From Aculops lycopersici (Eukaryota > Arthropoda > Arachnida > Trombidiformes > Eriophyidae), in the NCBI GenBank assembly GCA_015350385.1, contig WNKI01000005.1:1125906-1189905 (forward strand): a stretch of DNA of 64,000 bases, in the 5' to 3' direction. Both the position numbers and the translations under genes were made by a program. The notes under the pieces are model-generated. The model saw only the letters and a program-made list of their open reading frames with translations. It searched no databases and was not told the DNA's origin. Positions 20,894 to 30,148 of the stretch are shown in pieces. Every line of letters starts with the position of its first letter. The first letter of the stretch is position 1.

Positions 20894-21964
20894 AGTCTGT
20901 GTGTACATTGTTGATTGAGGCTCCTAATTGGATGGCACAAAAACCTGCACCATTGCCATTGAAATCCGTGTCGACGAGGGTGTTTGTTTGTTTCGAGCTG
21001 CTGTTTTCATTGCTGTTGCTGTTATTGGTGTCTGTATAGTGGTAAAAAAGTTACTGGCGGCAGAAACAAATTTTTCGCCTATGTTAATGTGGGGGGGGGA
21101 AAAAGTATGCGCGCGCCGCGCATTGCGCTCGATATATTTGCCGCATTAGCCTGAGCAGTGGCTTTGCTGCAATATTTGTGTGGGTCGTGGTTGCGCTGGT
21201 GGTTGTGCTGCTTCCACTTTGCGGCGTCCAGTCGGTCGTCCTGGTCGCCGCCGCCGCCGCCGTTGCTGCTGCTGCTGCTGATTCTGCTGCAGTGAACGTC
21301 GATCGCGCCACAGGGAAGCTCCTCCACTTGGCGCAGTCTGCAAACGCCGTCGCAGGGGCGAATGATTTCGAACCTGTAATGTTAGTAGCACTTGCCAAGC
21401 GGCCGGCCAACGCAGACCAACCAACGAGCCGGCGGCCGGCCCGCGACCGAGCGACCGAGCGAGCATCGCAAATCGGCTTCAAGAATTTGGCGCCTCGCGT
21501 GTTGACCGCAAATCTCGCACATCTTTTCACACAATACACCAGTTGCGTTGCTTCTGCTTCTGCTTCAGCTGCTATTGCCGTATTACGCTATGCAGCCTGC
21601 CACTCGCTGTACTCAACCAATTGTCGCATCCTTGCCTGCCGCTAGCTTGGAACTTGTAAGCGAAAGTTTTCCCTTTGCTTTGTACGCCTCCTGGTTTTGC
21701 TCGCTTTCTCTGTTTCTTCGCTCCTTTCCTACTGGCTGGCCGCTTTGGCATAGTTCTCTCATTGTCCATATCTTTGGCGACAATGACACATATTTCTCTA
21801 TTGACATTCCCTGTCTCCTCCTATTGAACACCAACAATCATTATTGAATCAATAGTAATCATTAATTACCCAATTGAAATCAATAAAACGGGAACACACC
21901 GCACAGAAACCTGTTTACGTAACTAGAAACCAATAACCGGTAAAACTCCTGCCAATAGCCTGCC
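20894..21964. other. Intergenic / probable promoter and leader of Smaug gene
   Basis: The middle (about 21,100-21,480) is GC-rich with alanine-type codon runs that open both strands by chance. A nine-G run is at 21,091-21,099. The frame at 21,178 begins with a signal-peptide-like string but degenerates into low complexity, so I do not call it. Upstream exons of the Smaug gene could lie here, but none is recognisable. Confidence 0.4.
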
Positions 21965-23071
21965 ATGGAGAACATTGAAAAGTGGCTAAAGAGCCTACGG
22001 CTCCATAAGTACACTAATCTATTCAAGAAATTAACTTACGAGCAGATGCTCGAGCTCCAGGAATCCTTTTTAATTGGCGCAAATGTAACTAAAGGCGCTA
22101 GAAACAAGATGCTTGTTAGTATTAAAAAGTTACATTTAAGAAGGGAAAGGCTGCTCAGTTTAGCGCAGGATGTTCAGGATAATAATTTGTCCCCTCGCGA
22201 GGCACTAACTGTTCTCAAGGAAATATTATTAACCCCCATTCCAACAGGTGACTCGCTCACCCACTTATTTCTTGAAACATTGCAACAAATCATCTTGCGA
22301 TTCACCCGTCAGGACAATGACAACGCCACGCTCACGGCTACCATAATCGACGATTGCCTCAGGCACGATTCATTTACCGCTGGACAAAAGGCTAGAGTGG
22401 CCGGCTACAAAAACTTCCTACAGACAGCAGCAGCAGCAGCAACATCAACAACAACCACAACATCAAGCAGACAAAGGCCAGCTCCAACAACCAGACCCAC
22501 GACCAATAGGCAGCAACAGCAGTCTATTACATCAACAGTATCACTATTGCATCATCATCAACCATATCAGTATCAGTATCAACATCACCACCAGCAATAT
22601 CAGTATCAACATCAACAATATCACCAAAATCAGCAACAACGCCGAAGCTATTTTCAACCGCAATTTCAATTTAAAGGCACACTAACAACAGCAACAACAA
22701 CCGCAACATCAACAAGAGTTGGCCTACCGATGCCTTTGTCGGCAGCGCAAAAAGCCTCTTTGTCAACTATTGCGAGCAGCAGTTGTTGCAATAGTGGTAG
22801 TAGCCGCAGCAGTAGCTCGCTCGACGAGGAGGAGCCACCTGTTGCTTCCATCGGCTCTAATGCTTCTTCCACGACTGCCTCCCTATCTCCAACCAATTCC
22901 AATACTACTCAACAGTCGCGACAATCTCAACAAACTTTTCAAGAGTATTCCCTTCTAGGACCTGGGAAGTCGTTCGAGTTGCCATGCTTGCGAGCGAGAA
23001 TTACGGCCAATAACCCCAATATATCCCTCTGCCGACGTGGCCTCTTGTGTTGGTCAGTGGAGCAAGTCTAG
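21965..23071 (+). CDS. smg: Smaug/SAMD4 family RNA-binding protein, short form
   Basis: Smaug proteins bind CNGG stem-loops in mRNA through a SAM domain and recruit CCR4-NOT and translational repressors in the cytoplasm. Here the SAM domain is at residues 1-62, with strongly conserved WLKSLRLHKY and NVTKGARNKM blocks. A segment resembling the PHAT region follows at about 95-155 (TRQDND through DDCLRHDSF). The rest is Thr/Gln/His/Ser-rich, ending in a short unique tail. At 368 residues it is much shorter than Drosophila Smaug (about 1,000). The N-terminal SSR dimerisation regions that normally precede the SAM are absent. The ATG lies in a good GCCATGG context immediately at the SAM. Either the protein is truly reduced or upstream and downstream exons were missed. 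Confidence 0.88.
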   Translation: MENIEKWLKSLRLHKYTNLFKKLTYEQMLELQESFLIGANVTKGARNKMLVSIKKLHLRRERLLSLAQDVQDNNLSPREALTVLKEILLTPIPTGDSLTHLFLETLQQIILRFTRQDNDNATLTATIIDDCLRHDSFTAGQKARVAGYKNFLQTAAAAATSTTTTTSSRQRPAPTTRPTTNRQQQQSITSTVSLLHHHQPYQYQYQHHHQQYQYQHQQYHQNQQQRRSYFQPQFQFKGTLTTATTTATSTRVGLPMPLSAAQKASLSTIASSSCCNSGSSRSSSSLDEEEPPVASIGSNASSTTASLSPTNSNTTQQSRQSQQTFQEYSLLGPGKSFELPCLRARITANNPNISLCRRGLLCWSVEQV

Positions 23072-23640
23072 ATGGTTGGAACCACTGTGAACTAAATGAT
23101 CCTTATTACACAACACAACAACACAGCACAACACAACAGCAACATTCTACACTGAAGTAACTACAATAACGACAACAACAACTTAACCATCAAGCGCAAA
23201 CCATGTCAACTCAGTTGCCCTCCTCTACCTTGCATGCCAACCGCCAAGACAGCTAGCATCGCGTCTGTGACAACCATTGTGCTTAGTGGTTGTATTGTTG
23301 CTCACTGCTACTGCAATATCATCAACCACCTTCTCCTTATACTATTATTTCAAAATGTAGTCATACCAATCATCAAAAGTACATCATCATTACGCAATTG
23401 TCGAGTGTGTTATCATCACAGTGAAAGCCCCGTATCAAGACTACAACACTAGTAGTTGTCCCAAAGAAACAACTACTTCTACTACTTGTTGAGCATCTCA
23501 ATCAAACGTTACAAAAAAATCGCAATCGGTTATTGATCGACCGCCTACATCGACGTAGAATACGACGACGACGAAATTTATTCAAATGTATCACTATTAA
23601 AGAATTTTGTGTTAGCCTTGATGAAGAAGAAGGCACCAAA
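23072..23640. other. Intergenic between Smaug and Spätzle genes
   Basis: CAA-rich and otherwise featureless. It should hold the Smaug 3' UTR and the Spätzle promoter and leader. The Spätzle frame is open from about 23,533, but its first ATG is at 23,641. Confidence 0.5.
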
Positions 23641-26600
23641 ATGATGATTGTCCTTAAATATAAGAAATTCTATCCGAAACAAGCAACGAGTTATTGCTAT
23701 CTAATTGAAGGTCGCTCTAGTCTAATATTACAAATGCTTTCGCTAATTCTAATTTTCGATGCAATTAATCCAAGTTTTTCTACTAATCAACAATATCAAC
23801 ACTATTACAGGCACTACAGCCCTAATAACAACAACAAACTTTCACAGAGTGCAAATTTCAACAAAAATAACTTGAACTTTGTCAAGTTTCAACTAAGAGA
23901 TAGTCACAACAATTACCATCAGCCGCTACCGATACTGTCCAGTGTTGCTGCTGCCACTGACTTTGCTTCCTATCAGCAAGACTACCCCGCACAAGACTAT
24001 CCACTTCAGTATCACCACCATAAACACTTGTTGAATCGCCAGCTTCGCCATTTGTATCAGCCGCCAATCGCGTCGGTGGTGGCTGCCACAACATTTCCCT
24101 ATCATAATATAGCCAACGGGGGTCTCAGCAACGGTCTAGGCGAGGCAACTTTTGGCGCCGATGGCCACGTAGCCGCCAGTGATTCAGGCGACTTATCGGC
24201 CATCAATAACGACTCACTGGCCCTTTACCGTTTAATGAATCTTATCGACCAATCAGTTCCCTCAACCTCAACCACATCGATGCCATTTCAATATCACCAT
24301 CATCAGTCATCACCGCTAACTTCAAACTTAAAACTACCATTTGTCAAGATTCCACAAGCAGCAACCACCGCCACAAGCTCAAGTGTCATCGGCAATCTAG
24401 ACAATTTAAACGACACCAGTTATTATCTGAACAGTCATCAGCCGCAATACTATGCTCCACTATACCAGCATCAGTATCCATTAAATGCTCATCATCGCCA
24501 TCAATCTCAAGCTAGTCAGACTTCGTCAACATTGATTCCTACGAACAACAATATAAACTACTATGGCAGCCAACAGCAAAATTGGCCGCGAAAACGAAAC
24601 CAAATGTCCTTCTGGGGACAACAGCAGCAGCTAACGGACTTTGCTGGTAAACAGCAACCACTTGTTATTGGTGCTGAGATAGATGGTAGTCTCGACAGCA
24701 ATACCATTGAACTCCAGCCGCCGAGTGCAAAATTGCACAAACTATCCCCATCCTCTCCCCATCTAAGCAGCCTCTCGCTTGGTGGCGGTGGTAGTGGCTA
24801 TGGAATTGGCGGAACGTCAAACTCGCCCACGACACCCTCGCAATCTTTGTCGTCCAGAAGGAACAACTCAAATCAAAACTTAAATAATAATCGCTTGACC
24901 CCGAACTTAAACAATTACTACAACCACCACAATGACTATATTGGCTTTAATAGTAACAATAATAATAATAGGCAGCCACAGAGTGGTGGTGGTGGTGGTG
25001 GTAGCAGTAGTAGCAATGGTCATAGCTCAGGCTTCGGCTCTAAATACTCGAGTTCTCCTGCTAGTTCAAAATTAAATTCAAACGGCTCGCCGTCGCTGAC
25101 GTTGTCCTCGTCAAGTGGCCAGATGAATCTACAAGTTAACAACAACAACAGCAACAACAATATTAATAATAATAATCAAACTAATCTAAACAGTGAGAAA
25201 TTGAATGGCGCTCTGACTTCGTCGAGCTTAGCAAATTCAAAAGTGCCACACGATGCCGATAGCGAGATGATAGCGGCAAATAATGCGCCTCGTTGCGACA
25301 AGTTCACTCCTGACATTTGTGTCGATGATTTTGAGTACCCAGAGCAGGCAATTATCGACGAGATTCAAAAGAAGCGCGACGTCTTCGAGTTGATGTACTC
25401 GGAGGTGAAGGACAACGAGCCTTTGGTTGATGGAATTCCTAGAGACGTCGAGGAGTCGTACAACTACGACTACTACTACTATGGCAAGACCAACATGAGC
25501 CAGTCGGCCAGTCAGCTGGTGCCGTCGTTGGTGAATCTTACCTATTCAATCAATTCTGGTCAAAAACAATCTGGGAGCACCAACCACTTGTTGTCTCCAC
25601 AAGCTCAGCAACATGCGCACTCTTCCTCTCGCGCACACCTTTCGTCTGGTTTGGTTGGCGCGGGTTTGCGGCTAACGCCGCTAAGTCAGCAGACTTTTGG
25701 CGTCGAGGCTGACGGTGGTATTGGTGGTGGTGGGTCCACGACTGTGGCAAATGGTGGCATGTCTAATTATGCGGGAACAACATCAACTGCTGCAAATACA
25801 ATGACCTCGCCAAGTTCAAGTTCAAATCAGCAGCATCAGCAAACTAGCGATGGACTGCTACCCTTAGCCTCCTCCCTGTCCACCATCAGCTCCCCCACCT
25901 CCAGCTCGCCATCGAACTCCATCTCCAATACAATCGACGGCATGGACGCACTTATTGGTGCCATAACTCCACAGGCTCTTCCCTCGAACGCCTCGCCATC
26001 GTCGCAATCGCCACCAAGCACGGGTTTCATTTGTCCCTCTGAGGTGATGTATGGTAAGCCCAAGTTGGCCAAGAATAAGAAGGGCCAGTGGAAGGTGATA
26101 GTGAACGCGGGCGAGTTCACGCAGACTGTGAGGCTGGAGAAGTGTCTGCTGCCAAACAGGAAGTGCAATTATATCTCGGTGTCCAGCTACGAGTCTCGCT
26201 GCGCTCAGGTTCACTCGTATCATCGTCTCTTAGTATTTGAAAAGGGTCGTGGCTTTTACATTGACACCTTCCGGCTGCCAACGGGTTGCAATTGCCACGT
26301 GACTCGTAAATTTCCGACCTCTAACTCGAGCAGTGGCTCTAGCAATCGACAAAATAGTGGCAATAAGGGTGATTCCAATGGAAACAACCAGGCCGACTTT
26401 AGTGCAGCAACAAGTGACAATTCTGGCAACGACGAAGGTCGCCACAATGTCAACAGCAACCACAACAACCGAGACCGAGACCGACGAACGGGTGGCAACC
26501 ACCAAGGCGACAACAGCAACAACAACAGCAACTACCAGGGTTTTTTGCCCGGGACCAGAATCACGGAGCAAAACGAGCGCGGCCAGTTCAACGGGGAAAG

Positions 26601-27126
26601 TGGTGGCAACTCGAATGGCAAGGGAAACACTATCGGCGCTAGGAGCTCCAGTGAGTCCATGTTGAGTCAGACCTTGTGGTCGATTTTGGGTGGTGGTGGC
26701 GGTGGCGGTGGTGGCGGTGGTGGCAACCACGAACTGACTGCCGGAGGTCTCGGCCGGGCTGCCATGAGTCAGGTGCCGTTTGGCGGGGGTAGCAGTAGTC
26801 CTAGAGAAAGAGATAGGGATGGAGGGAGGCAACAGCAGCCTCAATGGAATCAACAGCAACAACACGATGGTGCAGCAACAAGTGGCAGCTTCCTAAACAA
26901 CGAGCAGCAAGAGTCTAGCGCCAGCCAAGGTGGCGGTGGTCGTGGGTCGCAGGGGAATCAGGGGAACGAGATGCGTGAGGCAGCCTATCAGTCGCAGTCA
27001 GTGATTCTTGAACATTTGCGCAAGAATCCCGGTTTGGCAGCGAACATCTCCGATTCCGTCCTAAGACAGCTGATAGACGTTGGTCAACAAGTGGCCGCTG
27101 GTTCGGCGGCGGCCGCAGCGGCGTAA
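23641..27126 (+). CDS. spz: Spätzle family cystine-knot ligand precursor (Spz3/4-type)
   Basis: Secreted Toll-receptor or neurotrophin-like ligand precursor, 1,161 residues. A hydrophobic stretch near residues 25-40 (LILQMLSLILIF) could be a signal sequence. A long Asn/Gln/His/Ser-rich pro-region follows. A conserved pro-segment at about 553-615 contains CDKFTPDICVDDFEYPEQ. The cystine-knot domain is at about 797-885 with QWKVIVNAGEFTQTVRLEKC, YHRLLVFEKGRGFYIDTF and the terminal CNC motif. Six knot cysteines are visible. A 270-residue Gly/Asn/Gln-rich tail follows the knot, which is unusual because the knot commonly ends the protein. No RXXR processing site stands out directly before the knot. 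Assignment within the family is tentative. Confidence 0.88.
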   Translation: MMIVLKYKKFYPKQATSYCYLIEGRSSLILQMLSLILIFDAINPSFSTNQQYQHYYRHYSPNNNNKLSQSANFNKNNLNFVKFQLRDSHNNYHQPLPILSSVAAATDFASYQQDYPAQDYPLQYHHHKHLLNRQLRHLYQPPIASVVAATTFPYHNIANGGLSNGLGEATFGADGHVAASDSGDLSAINNDSLALYRLMNLIDQSVPSTSTTSMPFQYHHHQSSPLTSNLKLPFVKIPQAATTATSSSVIGNLDNLNDTSYYLNSHQPQYYAPLYQHQYPLNAHHRHQSQASQTSSTLIPTNNNINYYGSQQQNWPRKRNQMSFWGQQQQLTDFAGKQQPLVIGAEIDGSLDSNTIELQPPSAKLHKLSPSSPHLSSLSLGGGGSGYGIGGTSNSPTTPSQSLSSRRNNSNQNLNNNRLTPNLNNYYNHHNDYIGFNSNNNNNRQPQSGGGGGGSSSSNGHSSGFGSKYSSSPASSKLNSNGSPSLTLSSSSGQMNLQVNNNNSNNNINNNNQTNLNSEKLNGALTSSSLANSKVPHDADSEMIAANNAPRCDKFTPDICVDDFEYPEQAIIDEIQKKRDVFELMYSEVKDNEPLVDGIPRDVEESYNYDYYYYGKTNMSQSASQLVPSLVNLTYSINSGQKQSGSTNHLLSPQAQQHAHSSSRAHLSSGLVGAGLRLTPLSQQTFGVEADGGIGGGGSTTVANGGMSNYAGTTSTAANTMTSPSSSSNQQHQQTSDGLLPLASSLSTISSPTSSSPSNSISNTIDGMDALIGAITPQALPSNASPSSQSPPSTGFICPSEVMYGKPKLAKNKKGQWKVIVNAGEFTQTVRLEKCLLPNRKCNYISVSSYESRCAQVHSYHRLLVFEKGRGFYIDTFRLPTGCNCHVTRKFPTSNSSSGSSNRQNSGNKGDSNGNNQADFSAATSDNSGNDEGRHNVNSNHNNRDRDRRTGGNHQGDNSNNNSNYQGFLPGTRITEQNERGQFNGESGGNSNGKGNTIGARSSSESMLSQTLWSILGGGGGGGGGGGGNHELTAGGLGRAAMSQVPFGGGSSSPRERDRDGGRQQQPQWNQQQQHDGAATSGSFLNNEQQESSASQGGGGRGSQGNQGNEMREAAYQSQSVILEHLRKNPGLAANISDSVLRQLIDVGQQVAAGSAAAAAA

Positions 27127-27529
27127 AATGTTGTGCGTCTAGCGGTGGTGCTGGTGTGGCCAATGGCCAGCGCGAGCGGAGCGCGCGCGCCGCTGACTAA
27201 GCGCGTGTGCGCGCATCCCCCATTACAGGCCAAAACTAATTTGTCTTCTGCGTCAATTTGCCTGCGCACAATTGACACATCTCGGCTCCTATCCTGTATT
27301 GTCCCGGCGGAAGACATTTAATTAGCGCTGATTGCTCGGTTGAAAAGCTCAGTTTGATTTCAGGTTCCAATCAGTTAACATTAAAAATTAATTGGCCAAA
27401 TAATCAAACTTCTCTCACACTAAGGAAAGAAAAACCACAAGCCAAAATCAAAGTCAAAAGCACAGACAATAGACCGTCGACACCAACTTTTCTAGCCAAC
27501 CACCACGAGGACGACAAGCAAGCCTAATC
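27127..27529. other. Intergenic between Spätzle and zinc-finger genes
   Basis: Starts with a CpG-rich patch (about 27,165-27,220) of alternating GC/GT, prone to Z-DNA. It then turns AT-rich before the zinc-finger ATG. No gene seen. Confidence 0.5.
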
Positions 27530-28072
27530 ATGAACTTCACTTTCATTCAAGAGCCAATCAATCTCGTGATCCACGCTCGCAAACCCGAGCTTGACCGCCC
27601 CATTCTCATCCTGAGCACCAAAACCCCTAGTGGCAAGCCAAAGAAATTCACCTGTACCTGCGGCAAAAGCTTTGTCCAGCACTCATCCCTGACAACCCAT
27701 ATGAGGATCCATTCGGGCGAGAAGCCTTACCATTGCAAGGTTTGCGACAAGAGATATGGTGATCTCTCCACCTACACCAAGCACAAGCGTATCCATACCG
27801 GTGACAAGCCCTACTCCTGCCTCTTCTGCAGGAGGAAGTTTAGCCAAAGTGGCAATTGCCTCCGCCACACCAGGGCGGTCCACTTGACAGGGAACAAGGC
27901 CAAGCAATTGGAAACAATACAACTCCAAATCCAACTCCAGGGACAGTCGATGTCACCACAAGACCTAAGAAGACTTGAAATGCAACAACAACAACTGATT
28001 CAGATGATCATAGCTGACTCGCGAAGCCCATCGACTAAATCAAATATATCCAACACATCAGCGGGCTGTTAA
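27530..28072 (+). CDS. Small three-finger C2H2 zinc-finger protein
   Basis: A 180-residue, likely nuclear DNA-binding protein. Three consecutive fingers lie at about residues 43-117 with SGEKPYHC and TGDKPYSC linkers of the Krüppel type. Finger 2 is CX2CX12HX3H and finger 3 is CX2CX12HX4H. Finger 1 has CX1C instead of CX2C (FTCTCGKSF), one residue short, so its zinc binding may be altered. The C-terminal third is Gln-rich and helical (LETIQLQIQLQ, EMQQQQLIQ), perhaps for dimerisation or activation. I cannot name an orthologue. AATAAA occurs at 28,135 and 28,171. The gene converges on the p115 gene with 171 bp between stop codons. Confidence 0.88.
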   Translation: MNFTFIQEPINLVIHARKPELDRPILILSTKTPSGKPKKFTCTCGKSFVQHSSLTTHMRIHSGEKPYHCKVCDKRYGDLSTYTKHKRIHTGDKPYSCLFCRRKFSQSGNCLRHTRAVHLTGNKAKQLETIQLQIQLQGQSMSPQDLRRLEMQQQQLIQMIIADSRSPSTKSNISNTSAGC

Positions 28073-28243
28073 ATTGACACCCCTCATCATCAACTTATTT
28101 TATCACCAGACAAAGGAAAAACCCACGAAAACACAATAAAAAGGACCCCGTGCTAGGAAGAATCAGGCTAAATAAAATCCAAAAAACCTATTTATATACC
28201 TACTAAAACAATCTTGTTTCCATTTCCACCTTTTCTTTTAATT

Positions 28244-29350
28244 CTATCTCCTATTTCCACAAATCTCTTTAACCATCGATAGTAGGAGCACTGGCATTAT
28301 GGAAGTCTTGACGATTATATTTGAGTTTTGCTCCAAATTTCCTCGCAATATATCTGATACGGTGTTCATTGACTCGCATAGAATGCCAATGGGAAGGTGA
28401 GGTGCCTCTAGAAGCACCAGCAAGCTATCTAGAAGGCCGCAACGTTGCATTATATCTTGGCACGCTTGAACATGAACTGGCGAGTTGGTTGGATTTAGCA
28501 TCAAGTCTACAATTCTCAGGACTAACATTAAACAAGCTATCAGATCTGGTGTCCAATCGATTGAGACGCTCGAGGGAAGCCCTCGAAAGAATTGAGTTAG
28601 TTTTTGTATATTGCCTCCATCGCGGAATAAAACTTGATTCTGTTCATTAGAAAGTGTATTCACTATTATATTTAAACAATCCATTATGACAGCCAGCGTT
28701 CCCTTTAAATAATCCTCCATACTAATGATATACATAATCTTCTCGTAACAATTCTCGTAGACAGCTAGATTCTGGACATCCGTGTTGGACTGCGTAAGCC
28801 TTGTGAACAACATCAAGGCATCATTTCTAATTATCTCCTGGTCGTTGGCCAGCAATTGCACAAGCCTCGAAATACTAGTTGGGCAGTTCAATATGGAATC
28901 TTGGAATTTTGGCAACGTATGCCTAGCAAGACCGCACAAAATCTTCAGTGAGGTCCAACAACTCTTGAAGTCGTTGTCAGTCAAGGTTTCTAGTAAGGTA
29001 TTTATATTGTCACGGTGTTTCAGGAATATCTCGGCCAACTCCTGGCCTGGATCATGGTCGCCGTCACCGATTTGATCCGAGTTTGGCCATGTGGCGGCCG
29101 GCGAATCCGCCAATGAGCCTGATATTATGTAATTGATTGTTTCCAGACAATAGTTGACGAGTTCGGCTTGGTTCCTGTCGGTTTTGATTGCATTAATAAG
29201 GGCCTCTAAAGACTGGGCACAGATCTCTACTCGATAGGCTTTGGCCAAGGATCGTATGGCTCGAACCGAATCACATCGATCCTCAAGAAGTGTGGATGTT
29301 TGCAGGCGTTCTGTCAGGGTTTCAATAGTGTCTGCGACCTGGGGGTCCAT
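28244..29350 (-). CDS. USO1: p115/USO1 vesicle-tethering factor, N-terminal armadillo part only
   Basis: p115 tethers ER-to-Golgi vesicles with Rab1, GM130 and giantin. These 368 residues match the start of the globular head: ADTIETLTERLQTSTLLEDR, CCETINYIIS-like and VSRLVQLLANDQEIIRNDA blocks. They follow the family through MPVLLLSMVKE, then end after six more residues. Family members are about 800-960 residues and continue with further armadillo repeats, a coiled-coil tail and an acidic C-terminus, all missing here. ATTAAA lies directly after the stop. No p115-like sequence is visible further along this strand before the zinc-finger gene. Either it is a natural short form, a truncated copy, or the gene resumes after a long intron with a weak donor. 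Confidence 0.85.
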   Translation of the reverse strand: MDPQVADTIETLTERLQTSTLLEDRCDSVRAIRSLAKAYRVEICAQSLEALINAIKTDRNQAELVNYCLETINYIISGSLADSPAATWPNSDQIGDGDHDPGQELAEIFLKHRDNINTLLETLTDNDFKSCWTSLKILCGLARHTLPKFQDSILNCPTSISRLVQLLANDQEIIRNDALMLFTRLTQSNTDVQNLAVYENCYEKIMYIISMEDYLKGTLAVIMDCLNIIVNTLSNEQNQVLFRDGGNIQKLTQFFRGLPSSVSIDWTPDLIACLMLVLRIVDLMLNPTNSPVHVQACQDIMQRCGLLDSLLVLLEAPHLPIGILCESMNTVSDILRGNLEQNSNIIVKTSIMPVLLLSMVKEICGNRR

Positions 29351-30148
29351 TGGAAATAGATAATATTATCGTTGTTTCGTTATAAGAGAATAAATAGATA
29401 AATACATTAATGTATCATGCGAAAATATGGATTGAATCGACAGTTTTGGCAGCATCTAAGAATACAAATAAAATGGATTCATACTGAAGCGTGTTTTTGT
29501 GCCGAGCGGCGGGCTTCAGCTCTTAAGCATGTGCTTCATATGGATTCGTAGTGGATTATTTTGGGGTAAAGTTCGCCGGAGACATTATCCCTGCCCTGAG
29601 GGATCTTTGGGATTTTCGACACAACAAGCGGGGTCAAAATTTGGGCGCTCGTTGTTGGGATTCCTCTCCACTCGTGGTTAAAGAATTCTCTGCAACTCTT
29701 GGGGCGCAGTAAATTTGCAAGGCCGCAGAGCAAAGTCGATACAGGGGTAGGATATTACGTTCACAACCTGTGGATATTAATGCGCGTTCTACTTTCACTG
29801 CAACTTGCAAAGCTCGTGGTGATTTTGTTTACCGTGTTGTTGCGGCCAAGATCTGAAATGCTCATGGACTGGTATGAGAATCTTTGTAATAGACAGAGAT
29901 TTTTCCACAAATTACTGCACCCATGCAATAAACATTAACACTTGCACTTCAATACCAACCATGCCTATTGCGTTGAAGAGTACATGTAGATGGTCAATCT
30001 ACATGACCGATTCTGTACTCTAAACTTCACGCTCATAGAGGAGCACATGTTTTGATAATCTAATCCTTCAACCACTTTACCGGCTATTTATTTCATAATC
30101 TGTCATTACAAACCTTTTATGATATAACTAATTATAACAAGAATTATC
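29351..30148. promoter_or_regulatory. Divergent promoter region, p115 / UAP56-binding-motif gene
   Basis: About 800 bp between divergent start codons. It contains the hairpin at 29,977-30,021. A 29,699-29,938 open frame with a hydrophobic middle lacks an ATG at its start and has no recognisable relatives, so I do not call it. Confidence 0.4.
29977..30021. repeat. Nested inverted repeat (hairpin)
   Basis: CATGTAGAT (29,983-29,991) is inverted at 29,997-30,005 around a 5-nt loop. AGAGTACA (29,977-29,984) is inverted at 30,014-30,021, leaving a bulge on one side. It might be a short structured RNA or a promoter element. Confidence 0.7.

Noticed and set aside
21084..21645. Overlapping 151- and 155-codon frames before Smaug, one with a signal-peptide-like start
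   Set aside because: Mirror-image openness comes from GC-rich GCN repeats; after the first 19 residues the sequence is alanine-rich noise.
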